64,000 bases of DNA from Nitrobacteraceae bacterium AZCC 2146 (GCA_036924855.1 JBAGRP010000001.1:1798001-1862000), one strand, 5' to 3'. Positions 36,446 to 48,075 are shown, counted from the stretch's first letter. Notes: generated from the sequence alone by a model not told the origin. Translations and numbers: made by a program.

Positions 36446-36798
36446 TCTAGCGCTCCCTTCAGCCAAGCGTAGGCGAGGCCCACAAGAAGCAGCAACATGA
36501 AGACAAACATTTCGACATAGCCGACAAGCCCGATCTCTTTCAGGACGACGGCCCAGGGAAAGAGGAACATCGTCTCGACATCGAAGACCACCAACAGGAT
36601 CGCCAGGATGAAGAACTGCACCCTGAAGCGTCCCCCAGCGGCCTCGCCGACCGGGTCCATGCCGCATTCATAGGGCATGTTCTTCGCGGGATAGGGATTG
36701 GACGGGCGCAGGAGCGAGGAAACAAAAAGAGTCGCGCCCGTCACCAGAACAATTCCGGCGACCATGAAAAGAACCGGCAGAAACTCCAATCCAGCCAT
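36433..36798 (-). CDS. nuoA: NADH-quinone oxidoreductase subunit A
   Basis: A 121-aa three-span membrane subunit with the conserved loop [21 protein letters not shown], whose Cys and acidic residues sit near the quinone channel, and [12 protein letters not shown] in the second span. A 153-nt gap separates it from nuoN upstream, the widest gap in the operon, so an internal promoter is possible. Confidence 0.95.
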   Translation of the reverse strand: MAGLEFLPVLFMVAGIVLVTGATLFVSSLLRPSNPYPAKNMPYECGMDPVGEAAGGRFRVQFFILAILLVVFDVETMFLFPWAVVLKEIGLVGYVEMFVFMLLLLVGLAYAWLKGALEWEA

Positions 36799-36951
36799 GT
36801 CGTATGGCCCCGGTCACCCACCGTGGGCTTTGCTCAGGCCGTGACCGAACCCTTCGGGACGGCGACGCAGGCCTTCGGGAAGCGACTTGGGCACCCCTTT
36901 CTCGCACTACCGATAGTATTCCGTCAGCCGGATCATTGCAAATTCAATCGA

Positions 36952-38391
36952 TCAGCCGCCGAGCGCGGAATGTTGAGCAAGCCTCAGAAACCACGCAGGA
37001 AATAGGCCGATGCCGATGGTGCCGGCCGCGGCGAACACGAGCGTGGCGCGGACTGACGGCGTCAGCGCCGGGTCGAACGCGCCCTTCGGTTCGCGCATGT
37101 AAATCACCATGACGATGCGGATGTAGAAGTAAGCGGCGACGGCGCTCAGCAGGACTGCGATCACCGCCAGCATGACGAAACCCCGCTCGATGAGCGCGAC
37201 CAGCACGTAGAACTTGGCGAAGAATCCTGCGGTCGGCGGAATGCCGGCCAGCGAGAACAGATAAAGCAGCATCAGAAGCGCCAGCCCGCGGTGCGACTTG
37301 GCGAAACCCGCGTAATCCTCGATGACTTCGCCCGAGAAATCGCCGTTCCGCATCATGATGACGATCCCGAAGATGCCGAGGTTCATGAACACGTAGATCA
37401 GCAGGTAGAGCATCACGCTGGCGATCCCATCCACACCGCCGGCCACCACGCCGAACATGGCGAACCCGGCATGGGCGATGCTGGAATAGGCCAAGAGGCG
37501 CTTGAAATTGTCCTGCACCAGCGCCACGAAACTGCCGAGCGCCATCGTCACAACTGCAATGACCGCGACGATGATCCAGGCATCCGAAGCTGCGACCAGC
37601 GGGTTGAGGAACACCCGCAGAATCACCGCGAACCCCGCCGCCTTGGGACCCACCGACATGAAAGCGGTGATTGTCGTCGGCGCGCCTTCATAGACGTCCG
37701 GCACCCACATATGGAACGGCACGGCGCCGACCTTGAAGACCAGCCCCGCGACGATAAAGACCACCGCCAGCAGCAATCCGGGATCGAGCTGATCGCCGGT
37801 CACCGCCGCAGCCATCCCGTCCAGTTGCGTCGTGCCGGTGAGCCCGTAGACCAGGGAAACGCCGTAAAGGAAAATGCCGGTCGAGACCGCGCCAAGGATG
37901 ACATATTTCAGCGCCGCTTCGTTCGACCGCCGCTGCTGTCGCAGGAAGCCGGTCAGCACATAAGTGCAGAGCACCATCAGTTCGAGGCCCACATAGATCG
38001 ACAGGAGGTCGGTCGCCGAGGCGATGATCATCATTCCAGAAAGCGCGAAGAGCAACAGGACATAATATTCGCTGCTCCCGATCCCTTCGATTTCGGCGTA
38101 TTTTCGCGAAAGAAGGAATGTGAGAACGGTGGCTAGGTAGAACACGACCTTGAAGAAGACCGCAAAACGGTCAGCGACGAACATGCCCGTGTAGGCCGGC
38201 CTCACTTCGCCCGCCAGCATGAGTGAACTCGTCGCAGCAATCAGCACGATCGCGACCGAACTCCAGACAAGGAAATGTCCCTGCCCCTTCCGCACAAGCT
38301 GTCCCACAATCAGCAGGATACAGGCCCCCGTGACCACCACGATCTCGGGCAGGCTTGCAAGGATCGACTGGAACAGCGCGGTGGTGGTCAC
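36952..38391 (-). CDS. nuoN: NADH-quinone oxidoreductase subunit N
   Basis: A 479-aa antiporter-like proton-pumping subunit with about 14 spans. The TM5 Glu is in YVGLELMVLCTYVLTGF, and the TM7 Lys region is FKVGAVPFHMWVPDVYEGAPT. The mid-membrane Lys-bearing helices follow in the usual order. It overlaps nuoM by 4 nt (ATGA) and precedes nuoA, so the operon order here is JK-X-x-LMN-ABCDEFG rather than A to N. Confidence 0.94.
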   Translation of the reverse strand: MTTTALFQSILASLPEIVVVTGACILLIVGQLVRKGQGHFLVWSSVAIVLIAATSSLMLAGEVRPAYTGMFVADRFAVFFKVVFYLATVLTFLLSRKYAEIEGIGSSEYYVLLLFALSGMMIIASATDLLSIYVGLELMVLCTYVLTGFLRQQRRSNEAALKYVILGAVSTGIFLYGVSLVYGLTGTTQLDGMAAAVTGDQLDPGLLLAVVFIVAGLVFKVGAVPFHMWVPDVYEGAPTTITAFMSVGPKAAGFAVILRVFLNPLVAASDAWIIVAVIAVVTMALGSFVALVQDNFKRLLAYSSIAHAGFAMFGVVAGGVDGIASVMLYLLIYVFMNLGIFGIVIMMRNGDFSGEVIEDYAGFAKSHRGLALLMLLYLFSLAGIPPTAGFFAKFYVLVALIERGFVMLAVIAVLLSAVAAYFYIRIVMVIYMREPKGAFDPALTPSVRATLVFAAAGTIGIGLFPAWFLRLAQHSALGG

Positions 38392-39860
38392 GGGCCGCCC
38401 CCCTTACCGTGCACCTGCGCCAGCAGATGCTTCACCGACACGTCGACGATACCGAGAAAGGGTTTCGGATAGAGCCCGACCCAGAGCACCAAGATGGCGA
38501 GTGGAAGGATCGCCGCCAGTTCGCGCGCATTCACGTCGTAGATCTTGAACTGCGTGCCCACGCGAGCCGGACCGAGCGCGACTTTTCTGTACATACCGAG
38601 CAGATAGGCCGCGCCCAGCAATGCCCCCAGAACGGCGGCCGCGCCAACAGCCAGGTTGGCCGCAAACCCGCCCGACAGCACCAGCAGCTCGCCCACGAAC
38701 GAATTCGTACCCGGCAGCGCCATCGACGACAGGGTGAACAGCGCGAGAAACGTTGTGTAGACCGGCGCCGCCTTCATCAGCCCGCCATAATCCGCGATGC
38801 TGCGGCTATGGGTCCGCTCGTAGATCAGGCCCACGAACAGGAACAGTGCGCCCGTCGTCACACCATGATTGAACATTTGCAGGATGGCGCCCTCGAGCCC
38901 GCGGAGGTTCAGCGCGAAGATCCCCAGCGTCACGAAACCCATGTGGCTGATGCTGGAATAGGCCACCAGCTTCTTCAGGTCATCCTGCGCCAGGGCAAGC
39001 AACCCTCCATAAACGATGGCAAGCGCCGAAAGGACAAGCATCAGCGTCGAATAATACGCCGACGCCTCCGGCAGCATCGGCAGCGAGAACCGCAGGAATC
39101 CGTAGGCGCCCATCTTCAGGAGGACGGCGGCAAGAACGATGCTACCCGCCGTCGGCGCCTGCACATGGGCGTCGGGCAGCCATGTATGGACCGGGACCAT
39201 CGGCACCTTGACGGCGAAGGCGATGAGGAAAGCGAAGAACAGCCAGGACTGGACGTGGAACGGCAAATGCTGTGCCGTCAGGGCGAGGATGTCGAAGGTC
39301 CCGCCGTGCAAATAGAGCACGATCACGCCGATCAGGAACAGAACGCTGCCCGCCAGCGTGTAGAGGAAGAACTTGAACGCTGCATAGACCCGGCCGTCGC
39401 CGCCCCAGACGCCGATGATCACGTACATCGGGATCAGCATCGCCTCCCAGAAGACGTAGAACAAGAACAGGTTGAGCGCGCAGAACACCCCCAGCATCAG
39501 CGCCTGCATAACCAGCAGACTGATCATGAACTCCTTCACCTTGCGGTCGATCGCAACCCACGAGGCGAGCACACAGATCCAGCCCAGCAGCGCCGTCAGG
39601 AATACAAAGAGCGCACTGATCCCGTCGACGCCAAGCGTGTAAGTGATCCCGAGCGCCGGCACCCACGGTCGCGCCTCGGTGAACTGCATCTCGTGCGTGA
39701 TGGTGTCAAAGCCGACCAGCATCACGATGCAGAGAGCGAAGTCGAGGACGGTGACCCCCAGCGCCGTCCACCGCACCGTATCGTCGTTGCGGAGAAACAT
39801 CAGCACTGCAGCCCCGACAACGGGCACGAACACGATGAGGCTCAGCAGCGGGAACGCCAT
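38388..39860 (-). CDS. nuoM: NADH-quinone oxidoreductase subunit M
   Basis: A 490-aa antiporter-like pump subunit. The TM5 Glu is in FYVFWEAMLIPMYVIIG, the TM7 Lys in FAVKVPMVPVHTWLPDAHVQAPT and the next Lys in VLLKMGAYGFLRF. ATG 39860 is chosen because GGGGGG lies just upstream and it begins the first span; a longer in-frame start at 40358 runs through nuoL. It lies 8 nt after the nuoL stop. Confidence 0.94.
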   Translation of the reverse strand: MAFPLLSLIVFVPVVGAAVLMFLRNDDTVRWTALGVTVLDFALCIVMLVGFDTITHEMQFTEARPWVPALGITYTLGVDGISALFVFLTALLGWICVLASWVAIDRKVKEFMISLLVMQALMLGVFCALNLFLFYVFWEAMLIPMYVIIGVWGGDGRVYAAFKFFLYTLAGSVLFLIGVIVLYLHGGTFDILALTAQHLPFHVQSWLFFAFLIAFAVKVPMVPVHTWLPDAHVQAPTAGSIVLAAVLLKMGAYGFLRFSLPMLPEASAYYSTLMLVLSALAIVYGGLLALAQDDLKKLVAYSSISHMGFVTLGIFALNLRGLEGAILQMFNHGVTTGALFLFVGLIYERTHSRSIADYGGLMKAAPVYTTFLALFTLSSMALPGTNSFVGELLVLSGGFAANLAVGAAAVLGALLGAAYLLGMYRKVALGPARVGTQFKIYDVNARELAAILPLAILVLWVGLYPKPFLGIVDVSVKHLLAQVHGKGGGP

Positions 39861-39868
39861 TGCCCCCC

Positions 39869-41626
39869 CTACCGCCACACCACGGCGAAGACGGCGGTGG
39901 CCGCGATCACACCGGCAATCATCGCCAGCGCGTAATGGGTCACGACGCCGGTCTGGAGCCGGCGCAACGCCTCGCCGCCGCCCAGGATCGCATGGGCGAC
40001 GCCGTTCACGACGGCGTCCACACCGTTGAGATCGAGCCGCAGTCCGGCCCTTGCCGTCCGGTGCAGGAAGGGCAGCGCCGCGGTCTCGGACACGTTGCTC
40101 ACCGCCTTCTCGTAGCTCGCCAGCGGTTTTTCGGCGAGCCACATGAAGTGCCGCGCGCCCTTGCGGTAAAACCAGTCGGTATCGATGCTGATCGTTTGCT
40201 CGGGGTCGAGCGCCTTGAGGAACAGCACGAATCCCAATGCGGTGAACATCAGCACGCCGAGGCTCTCGGTGACATGGACGCCGGTATACGGTTCGAAGTC
40301 GACCGGATAGGGCAGAAGTGCGTAAAGCGGCTGGGGGAACATCCCGATCGCGATGCACAGCATCGCCGCCATGCCCATCGCAGCCAGCATGTTGCCGGGC
40401 GGCTCGCGCGCCTCCAGCCCCCGGTCGGTGCCGAAGAACATGTAGTACGGGAGCTTGAGCCCGGTGTGCAGGAATGTCCCCGATGACGCCATCGTCAGCG
40501 CCAGCACCACCAGCGCGCGGTGATCGTGTCCGGCGGCGGCCACCACCATCGACTTGGTGACGAAGCCCGAGAAGAACGGAAATGCCGAGATCGCGAAGGC
40601 GCCGACCATGTAGAGCGCCACGGTCAACGGCATGGTCCGATAGAGTCCGCCGAGTTCGGTGAGCTTGCGACGCCCGGTGACGTAGATCACCGCGCCGGCA
40701 CCCATGAAGAGAAGCGCCTTGTAGAGGATATGTGCGAAGGCGTGGCTGGCTGCTCCGTTCACCGCCATCTCGGTCCCGATGCCAACGCCCGCCACCATGT
40801 AGCCTACCTGGCTGACAATGTGATAGGCCAACAGCCTCCGACAGTCGTTCTCCAGCACCGCGTAGACGACGCCGTAGAGCGCCATCACGGCGCCAAACCA
40901 GACCAGAAGCTCGGTCCCCGGAAATGCCCGCGCCAGCACATAGACGGCGGTCTTGGTGGTAAAGGCGCTCATGAACACCGCCCCGGTGACGGTCGCCTCC
41001 GGGTAGGCGTCGGTCAACCAGGCGTTGAGCGGTGGCACCGCGGCGTTGAGCATGAACCCGGCAAGGATCAGGTAGGCGGCGACGCCCATCCCCTCGATCG
41101 GGCCGAACTGCAGCGAGCCAGTGGTGAGCCCGTGGAGAATGATGCCGGCGAGCAGGACGACGCCGCCGGTGATATGGACCATGAGATACCGGAAACCGGC
41201 GCGGATCGCCGGTCCGCCGCGCTGGGCGAAGACCAGATAGGCCGAGGCAAACGCCATGCTTTCCCAGAACAGGAAGAGAGTCAGGTAGTCGCCGGCGAAC
41301 ACCACGCCGAGCGCGCTGCCGACGTAGACGAACGCCGCCACATGCTGGCCGGCATGCGTGAGGTGCAGTGCGTAGACTACGCCGATCAGCGCCATGATGG
41401 TGAAAACGATGGCAAAGACGATGCTCAGCTTGTCGACTTTCGCAATCAGGATGTCCTGTCCGATGAACCGCGCCGCGCCGTAGCTGCCCAACTGCATCGT
41501 CAGCACGGCCAGGATCGCCAGCGCCGGAATCAGCAGCAGATAAGCCTTTCGGATTGATCCTTTCAGAAAAGGGATCGGCAGGGCGCCGAGAATGAACAGC
41601 ATGGCGGGATGGACGAAGTCAGTCAT
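39869..41626 (-). CDS. nuoL: NuoL-position antiporter-like subunit (585 aa)
   Basis: A large proton-pump-type subunit with about 14 core spans. The TM5 Glu is in FLFWESMAFASAYL. After the core come about 90 mostly helical residues (YRKGARHFMWLAEKPL to LRRLQTGVVTHYAL) and a final span, like the lateral helix and anchor of NuoL. However, the TM7 block reads LNAAVPPLNAWLTDAYPEA, so the usual Lys of AKSAQxPLHxWL is missing, and it is followed by SAFTTKTAVYVLAR, a pattern of MrpD-like proteins. I place it as the NuoL equivalent by tail and location; it is shorter than typical NuoL (610-690). Confidence 0.85.
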   Translation of the reverse strand: MTDFVHPAMLFILGALPIPFLKGSIRKAYLLLIPALAILAVLTMQLGSYGAARFIGQDILIAKVDKLSIVFAIVFTIMALIGVVYALHLTHAGQHVAAFVYVGSALGVVFAGDYLTLFLFWESMAFASAYLVFAQRGGPAIRAGFRYLMVHITGGVVLLAGIILHGLTTGSLQFGPIEGMGVAAYLILAGFMLNAAVPPLNAWLTDAYPEATVTGAVFMSAFTTKTAVYVLARAFPGTELLVWFGAVMALYGVVYAVLENDCRRLLAYHIVSQVGYMVAGVGIGTEMAVNGAASHAFAHILYKALLFMGAGAVIYVTGRRKLTELGGLYRTMPLTVALYMVGAFAISAFPFFSGFVTKSMVVAAAGHDHRALVVLALTMASSGTFLHTGLKLPYYMFFGTDRGLEAREPPGNMLAAMGMAAMLCIAIGMFPQPLYALLPYPVDFEPYTGVHVTESLGVLMFTALGFVLFLKALDPEQTISIDTDWFYRKGARHFMWLAEKPLASYEKAVSNVSETAALPFLHRTARAGLRLDLNGVDAVVNGVAHAILGGGEALRRLQTGVVTHYALAMIAGVIAATAVFAVVWR

Positions 41627-41873
41627 AATAGTCCTCGCGCCGCATCAACCCGCCCTGATGGCCGAGGAACTTGGAAACGAAGATCAGCAACACGCAGGAG
41701 CCCAAGCCGTAGACGGCAGACCAGCCCGGCAGGCGGTCCCACAGGTATTCGGCGTGTCCGCGGAAGACCAGAAAGTCGGCGATGACGATCAGAACGAGCA
41801 CCAGATAGAACAGCCAGCGGCGCTGCGTCGCATGTTGTGCGTCACCAAAGAAATCGACGACGCGCTTGATCAT
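41619..41873 (-). CDS. Small two-span membrane protein of the nuo operon
   Basis: An 84-aa protein with two hydrophobic segments (WLFYLVLVLIVIADFLVF and AVYGLGSCVLLIFVSKFLG) and a charged C-terminus (RREDYYD). Its start overlaps the stop of the MrpD-like gene by 4 nt and its stop overlaps the NuoL-position gene by 8 nt. This tight coupling between two pump genes implies it is a structural or assembly partner in the membrane arm. I do not recognise a named family. Confidence 0.75.
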   Translation of the reverse strand: MIKRVVDFFGDAQHATQRRWLFYLVLVLIVIADFLVFRGHAEYLWDRLPGWSAVYGLGSCVLLIFVSKFLGHQGGLMRREDYYD

Positions 41874-43330
41874 CTGACCACTCCTTCCGCAAGGGCGAGG
41901 AAATAGTTGGGGAAGATGCCCGTCAACACCGACAGGATAGCGGTCGCGACCAGCGGGATCGTCATCATCGGAATTTCACGGACCGTCGCAGAGCTCTCCG
42001 CCTCCGTCCCGAAAAACGCGAGATAGCTGACCGGCAGGAAATAGGCGGCATTCAAGACCGAACTCACCAAGAGCACGATCGTGAACGCGATCTCCCCCGC
42101 CTCCACCGAGCCCAGCGCCAGATACCACTTGCTGACGAAGCCGGCGGTCGGCGGCGTCCCGATCATGCTGAGCGAGGCGACGAAAAACGCCCCCATCGTC
42201 CAGGGCAGCCGGCGGCCGATGCCGGCCATGTCGCTGATATTCCGCTTGCCAGACGCGCAATAGATCGACCCGGCGCAGAAAAAGAGCGTGATCTTGGAGA
42301 ACGCATGCGCCGCAATATGGAGGATTCCGCCAACCATCGCGATCGGCGACACCAGAACCGCACCCAGCACGATGTAAGAGAGCTGGCTGACCGTCGAATA
42401 GGCGAGCCTCGCTTTCAAGTCGTCCCGGGTCAGGGCGTAGACGGACGCCATCAGGATCGTAAACGAAACCAGATAGGCCGTGGAGATGCCGAGCCCCAGC
42501 CGGTCCACCAGCCCCGTGCCGAAAATGTGGAACACCACACGAAGCACGCAGAACACACCCATCTTGACCACGGCCACCGCGTGCAGGAGCGCGCTGACCG
42601 GAGTGGGCGCCACCATCGCGGCAGGCAGCCAGGCGTGCATCGGCATCACGGCAGCCTTGGCGAAGCCAAAGAGGTAGCAGAAATAGACGACCGTCAGCAG
42701 CGCCGCCGAGGCATCTACCCCTGCCAGCAGCCCTCCCGCCACAAAGTCGAGCGACCCCGCAATGTGGTAGGTCAGTGCCAGCGCAGCGAGCAGCACGCTT
42801 TTCGACGCGCCCATCAAATAGACGAGGTACTTGCGGCTGCCCGTCCATGCTTCTTCGTCCTCGTGGTGATAGACGAGCGGATAGGTCACGAGGCTGAGTA
42901 CCTCGTAGAAGATCACCAGCGTGAACAGATTGGCGGCGAAGGCGCCCCCGACGGCCGCCGCAAGGCTCGTGGCAAAGCAGGCGAAGAACCGGGTCTGCGC
43001 GTGCTCGTTCAAGTGCCGCATGTAGCCGATGGAATAGATCGCCGCCACGATCCACAGCAGCGACGAGACCGTGGCAAACACCATGCCGAGCGCATCGGCC
43101 CGGAAAGCAAAGTCGATCCCCGGTAGAATCTCGAACAGGCGCAAGTCGACCGTCCCGCCCGCCAGCACCGTGGGCGCCATCGAGGCGACAATTGCGAACA
43201 AAGCGAACGCCGCCACCGGCGAGACGACATCGCGGAGTTTCTCGCGGTGGTTCAGAAGCAGAACCGCAAGTGCCGCCAGACCCGCGACTGCGACGGCGAG
43301 CAGCGGCCGGATCGACATCACGAAGTCCAA
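41870..43330 (-). CDS. Extra MrpD/NuoM-type antiporter subunit
   Basis: A 486-aa proton/cation-antiporter-type subunit with about 14 spans. It has the TM5 Glu (IFYEVLSLVTYPLVYH), the TM7 Lys (FGFAKAAVMPMHAWLPAAMVAPT) and the next Lys (AVAVVKMGVFCVLR). It resembles MrpD, NuoM and hydrogenase-4-type subunits rather than canonical NuoL. The operon also holds NuoL-position, NuoM and NuoN genes, so this is a fourth pump-type subunit. It lies 4 nt after nuoK. Four-pump complex I variants have been described in the literature; membership here is inference from operon structure. Confidence 0.88.
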   Translation of the reverse strand: MDFVMSIRPLLAVAVAGLAALAVLLLNHREKLRDVVSPVAAFALFAIVASMAPTVLAGGTVDLRLFEILPGIDFAFRADALGMVFATVSSLLWIVAAIYSIGYMRHLNEHAQTRFFACFATSLAAAVGGAFAANLFTLVIFYEVLSLVTYPLVYHHEDEEAWTGSRKYLVYLMGASKSVLLAALALTYHIAGSLDFVAGGLLAGVDASAALLTVVYFCYLFGFAKAAVMPMHAWLPAAMVAPTPVSALLHAVAVVKMGVFCVLRVVFHIFGTGLVDRLGLGISTAYLVSFTILMASVYALTRDDLKARLAYSTVSQLSYIVLGAVLVSPIAMVGGILHIAAHAFSKITLFFCAGSIYCASGKRNISDMAGIGRRLPWTMGAFFVASLSMIGTPPTAGFVSKWYLALGSVEAGEIAFTIVLLVSSVLNAAYFLPVSYLAFFGTEAESSATVREIPMMTIPLVATAILSVLTGIFPNYFLALAEGVVR

Positions 43331-43334
43331 ACCG

Positions 43335-43640
43335 CTATCCTTTCATCATGGCCACGTCGTCGACCTTGAGGGTAGACTTGTTCCTCACGAGGGCGACCAG
43401 GATGCCGAGGGCGATGGCAACCTCCGCCGCGGTAATCGCGATGACGAAGATCGCGAAAATCTGCCCGCGGAAGTCGTCGTAGTAACGCCCGAATGCGATG
43501 AAATTGATGTTGACCGAGTTGAGCAGCAGCTCCAGCGACATCAGCACGACCAGGATGTTGCGCCTCAGCAGCACGCCCGCCGCTCCGATCACAAAGAGGA
43601 CCACGCCGAGCGCGATATACCACCAGAGCGGCACCATCAC
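43335..43640 (-). CDS. nuoK: NADH-quinone oxidoreductase subunit K
   Basis: A 101-aa three-span MrpC-like subunit. The conserved acidic residues are visible in [15 protein letters not shown] and [12 protein letters not shown], the two Glu of the E-channel. It overlaps nuoJ by 4 nt. Confidence 0.94.
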   Translation of the reverse strand: MMVPLWWYIALGVVLFVIGAAGVLLRRNILVVLMSLELLLNSVNINFIAFGRYYDDFRGQIFAIFVIAITAAEVAIALGILVALVRNKSTLKVDDVAMMKG

Positions 43641-44137
43641 CCCGGCTCCTTCCGCGCCAGCACGATGGCGCCGACCACCGCTGCCAGCAGGATGAGGGAA
43701 GCGACTTCAAATGGAAGGAGATAGTCGGCGAACAGCGTCGTGCTGAGCTGCCTGATCTGATCGCCGCTGCGCGTGCCGATGGGCTCCGCGAGCGAAAACC
43801 GGTCGCTCCACAGCACCAGTGCAAGCATCTCGACCCCAAGCAGGACCACCAGCACCAGAGCCGACAGGTTGCCGCCCGGCAAGAACCGCTGCAATACCGC
43901 TTCGCGCACATCGATCATCATGATCACGAAGAGGAACAGGACCATGATCGCGCCGACATAGACGAAGATCTGGATGACCGCGAGCAGCGGCGCCTCGAGC
44001 AGGACGAAGATTGCCGAGATTTGCAGGAAACACGCCATCAGCGCCAATGCGCTGTGAACCGGATTCCGCGCCAGGACCACAGCCAGGGCGGTGATCACGG
44101 AGGCCGCAGCGAACACAAGGAAGAATCCCTGAGCCAT
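43637..44137 (-). CDS. nuoJ: NADH-quinone oxidoreductase subunit J
   Basis: A 166-aa membrane subunit with five spans. The TM3 pi-bulge region is in [21 protein letters not shown], the conserved Tyr-Val-Gly-Ala-Ile segment. It is the first gene of the leftward operon; the region 44138-44214 upstream should hold the main nuo promoter. Confidence 0.93.
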   Translation of the reverse strand: MAQGFFLVFAAASVITALAVVLARNPVHSALALMACFLQISAIFVLLEAPLLAVIQIFVYVGAIMVLFLFVIMMIDVREAVLQRFLPGGNLSALVLVVLLGVEMLALVLWSDRFSLAEPIGTRSGDQIRQLSTTLFADYLLPFEVASLILLAAVVGAIVLARKEPG

Positions 44138-44214
44138 CGACGCCGACCCTCCGAACGCGAACTTCAGTCCGGCGCGACACGACCGGACTTGAGCTGCGCA
44201 CTTCAGTTCACAAA

Positions 44215-44592
44215 TTGTGCCCTAGTTTCGGATTTTTCTCAAGACTATCGCGGCTTGGCGCTACGCTGCCCTTTCTCTCTGATCCACGGCGCATTGTTCA
44301 GAAGGATCTCGACATCGCCGAATACACCGATCCCGTCAACAATCCCATGATTCCGCACGTGATTGTGTTGGAGCACGGTCTTGTCATTCACAAGATCTAC
44401 AATGGCTACTGGTTCTTCGGACGACCCACGATGGAAGATCTTCGCCAGGACCTGCGTGCTGTCAGCAGGAAATGCAGGCCGGACTGGGACATCACAACGC
44501 CCGAACTTAAAGCTGCCTGGCAAGAGGGCCGCAAGGAGTCGTTTTATCCGTACGGCAAGACCTATGTTCAAACTCTTGGCGAACGGGATTAG
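44215..44592 (+). pseudogene. C-terminal remnant of a redoxin (AhpC/TSA-like) gene
   Basis: The reading frame gives about 125 codons that match the C-terminal half of an alphaproteobacterial AhpC-like redoxin group: FLSDPRR, DLDIAEYTDP, NNPMIPHVIVLEHGLVIHKIYNGYWFFGRP and FYPYGKTY. The N-terminal thioredoxin fold with the peroxidatic Cys is missing, and only a TTG codon opens the frame. The deleted part would lie where the nuo operon promoter now begins, so nuo insertion may have truncated it. It is probably non-functional. Confidence 0.7.
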
Positions 44593-44819
44593 GAGCGCAC
44601 GCTGAATCCGCTCCAGTCTGCTGCTGGCTTCCGCCGGGCTCTGGACTAACGGACAGCGCGCGGAAGGCAAAGGAAGGCGAGTTTTCCCCTGACCTCTTTG
44701 CCTTTCTCACCTGCGAGCCGAACGCGAAGGTCGCCACTTTCACTCTTGCGGTTCCGCGCCGTTGAGTTCAGCTCATCTGACCCGGGCAATAAATCCAGGC
44801 ACGCCGGTCTCCGCGGAAC

Positions 44820-45038
44820 GTGGCGGGAGAAAAAACCCTCATTGCCGCCGTCGTCCCTCACACAACAGACTTCAGCGAGTCAGCATTGATCGAATATTGC
44901 GGCAGGACGCTGCAAAAGCGCGAGATTCCCGAAATCATCCAGGTCTTCGGCGAAATCCCGAAGACTATCTCCGAAAAGCCAATCGAACGAGCCTGTATCG
45001 AGCGACTGCGTGAGGATGGCCTGCTGGACGGAATTTAG
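44820..45038 (+). pseudogene. Possible C-terminal fragment of an acyl-CoA ligase
   Basis: A 72-codon GTG-started frame (FSESALIEYCGRTLQKREIP, then VFGEIPKTISEKPIERACIERL). The pattern of a C-terminal helix, a strand and an IPKT-x-S-x-K motif resembles the last domain of AMP-binding CoA ligases, where the Lys is catalytic. No upstream adenylation domain is present. It could also be a free small protein; similarity is weak. Confidence 0.4.
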
Positions 45039-45395
45039 TGGGATTCCGGCGGGCTGAACTGATAGTTCGATGTACGACAGCATCGGTCAACCGCCCTTGC
45101 TAGATTGGAGCGGAATCGCGTTCGGCCATGCGCTCGTCGGGGAGTTCGGCACCGTCTTTTCAGGCCCATCCTCGCCGCGGCGCCGTGCTGTTCATCACAG
45201 CGATGCGCATTCCAACTACAGATTTCGCCTCCGGCTTCCCATCATGAACTTCACATTTTGGAGCATATCGTTGTTGGAGATCGCCTCGCGACGATCCCTC
45301 CGAAATTTGGCCGATTGGCACGCACTCAGTTCGCGAAATTGAGACCCCGCATTGCTGCCGGGCCTTTCTTGTTGATGCGCTCAGAAGCGTTGGAC
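45039..45395. other. Intergenic region downstream of groEL
   Basis: A 357-nt region between the CoA-ligase-like fragment and the convergent groEL stop. I see no supported gene. An imperfect hairpin just past the groEL stop (around 45345-45370) lacks a T-run, so no terminator is called. Confidence 0.45.
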
Positions 45396-47503
<2,108 letters not shown>

Positions 47504-47534
47504 GGCGTCCTCCCGGGCTTGGTTTTGTTTGAAA

Positions 47535-47561
47535 TTGGCACTCAGGGTTGGCGAGTGCTTG
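47535..47561 (-). promoter_or_regulatory. CIRCE element (HrcA operator) of groESL
   Basis: TTGGCACTC-N9-GAGTGCTTG matches the CIRCE consensus TTAGCACTC-N9-GAGTGCTAA with one change in each arm. It lies 32 nt upstream of groES, where HrcA repression of groESL is expected. Heat shock would relieve it. Confidence 0.9.
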
Positions 47562-47790
47562 CCACCGCTGCACATAAGCCAGCGTTGCGCAGGCACAAGG
47601 CCTCTAGGAAAATACTGCAGCCTCATGGCCACGCCTGATTGTCGCGACCCCAACCCTTCGGGCGTTGCGTGCTGCTAGCAGAAGCGACTCGATGCTGCTA
47701 GCACCTTGTTTACATGGACATTTTTAACTTCCCTCTCGGTTATGAGTTTGCAATCATGCGATACGTTTCAAGCTCGGCTGGGAGGTTGCC

Positions 47791-48075
47791 ATGGTCTCGA
47801 TACATGAAGTCTCGATGGATTTCAGAAAGCAGGTCCTGGGTTACGGCCTGACAACAGCGGAAATTGTTTATCGCCGTCCGGATCACCACTGGTTGCTGCA
47901 GACCTACGTCTGGCAGGACTACGACATGTTTCCGAGTTTCCCGGCGTTGAAGGATTTTCTCACCTTCTGGGAAAAATCAATCGAAGGCCCGCTGTTCGCT
48001 GTTACCGTTGCTCACTCAAAACTGATCAAGCCTGCCGAACTGAACGCCGTCGATGGCGTGTTCCGATTGCACTAA
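47791..48075 (+). CDS. usg: Usg family protein
   Basis: A 94-aa protein matching the alphaproteobacterial Usg family: YGLTTAEIVYRRPDHHWLLQ, WQDYDMFPSFPALKDFLTFW and VAHSKLIKPAELNAVDGVFRLH. The function is unknown; the name comes from a gene first seen upstream of trp genes. It is divergent from groESL and monocistronic by spacing. Direct repeats of TGCTGCTAGCA at 47670-47680 and 47693-47703 lie in the shared upstream region. Confidence 0.85.
   Translation: MVSIHEVSMDFRKQVLGYGLTTAEIVYRRPDHHWLLQTYVWQDYDMFPSFPALKDFLTFWEKSIEGPLFAVTVAHSKLIKPAELNAVDGVFRLH

Noticed and set aside
38355..39935. A 526-codon plus-strand frame rich in Arg, His and Gln
   Set aside because: It is the antisense shadow of nuoM and nuoN; composition is typical of complementary-strand translation of membrane genes.
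45340..45375. Hairpin past the groEL stop as terminator
   Set aside because: The stem has a mismatch and there is no T-run after it on the minus strand.
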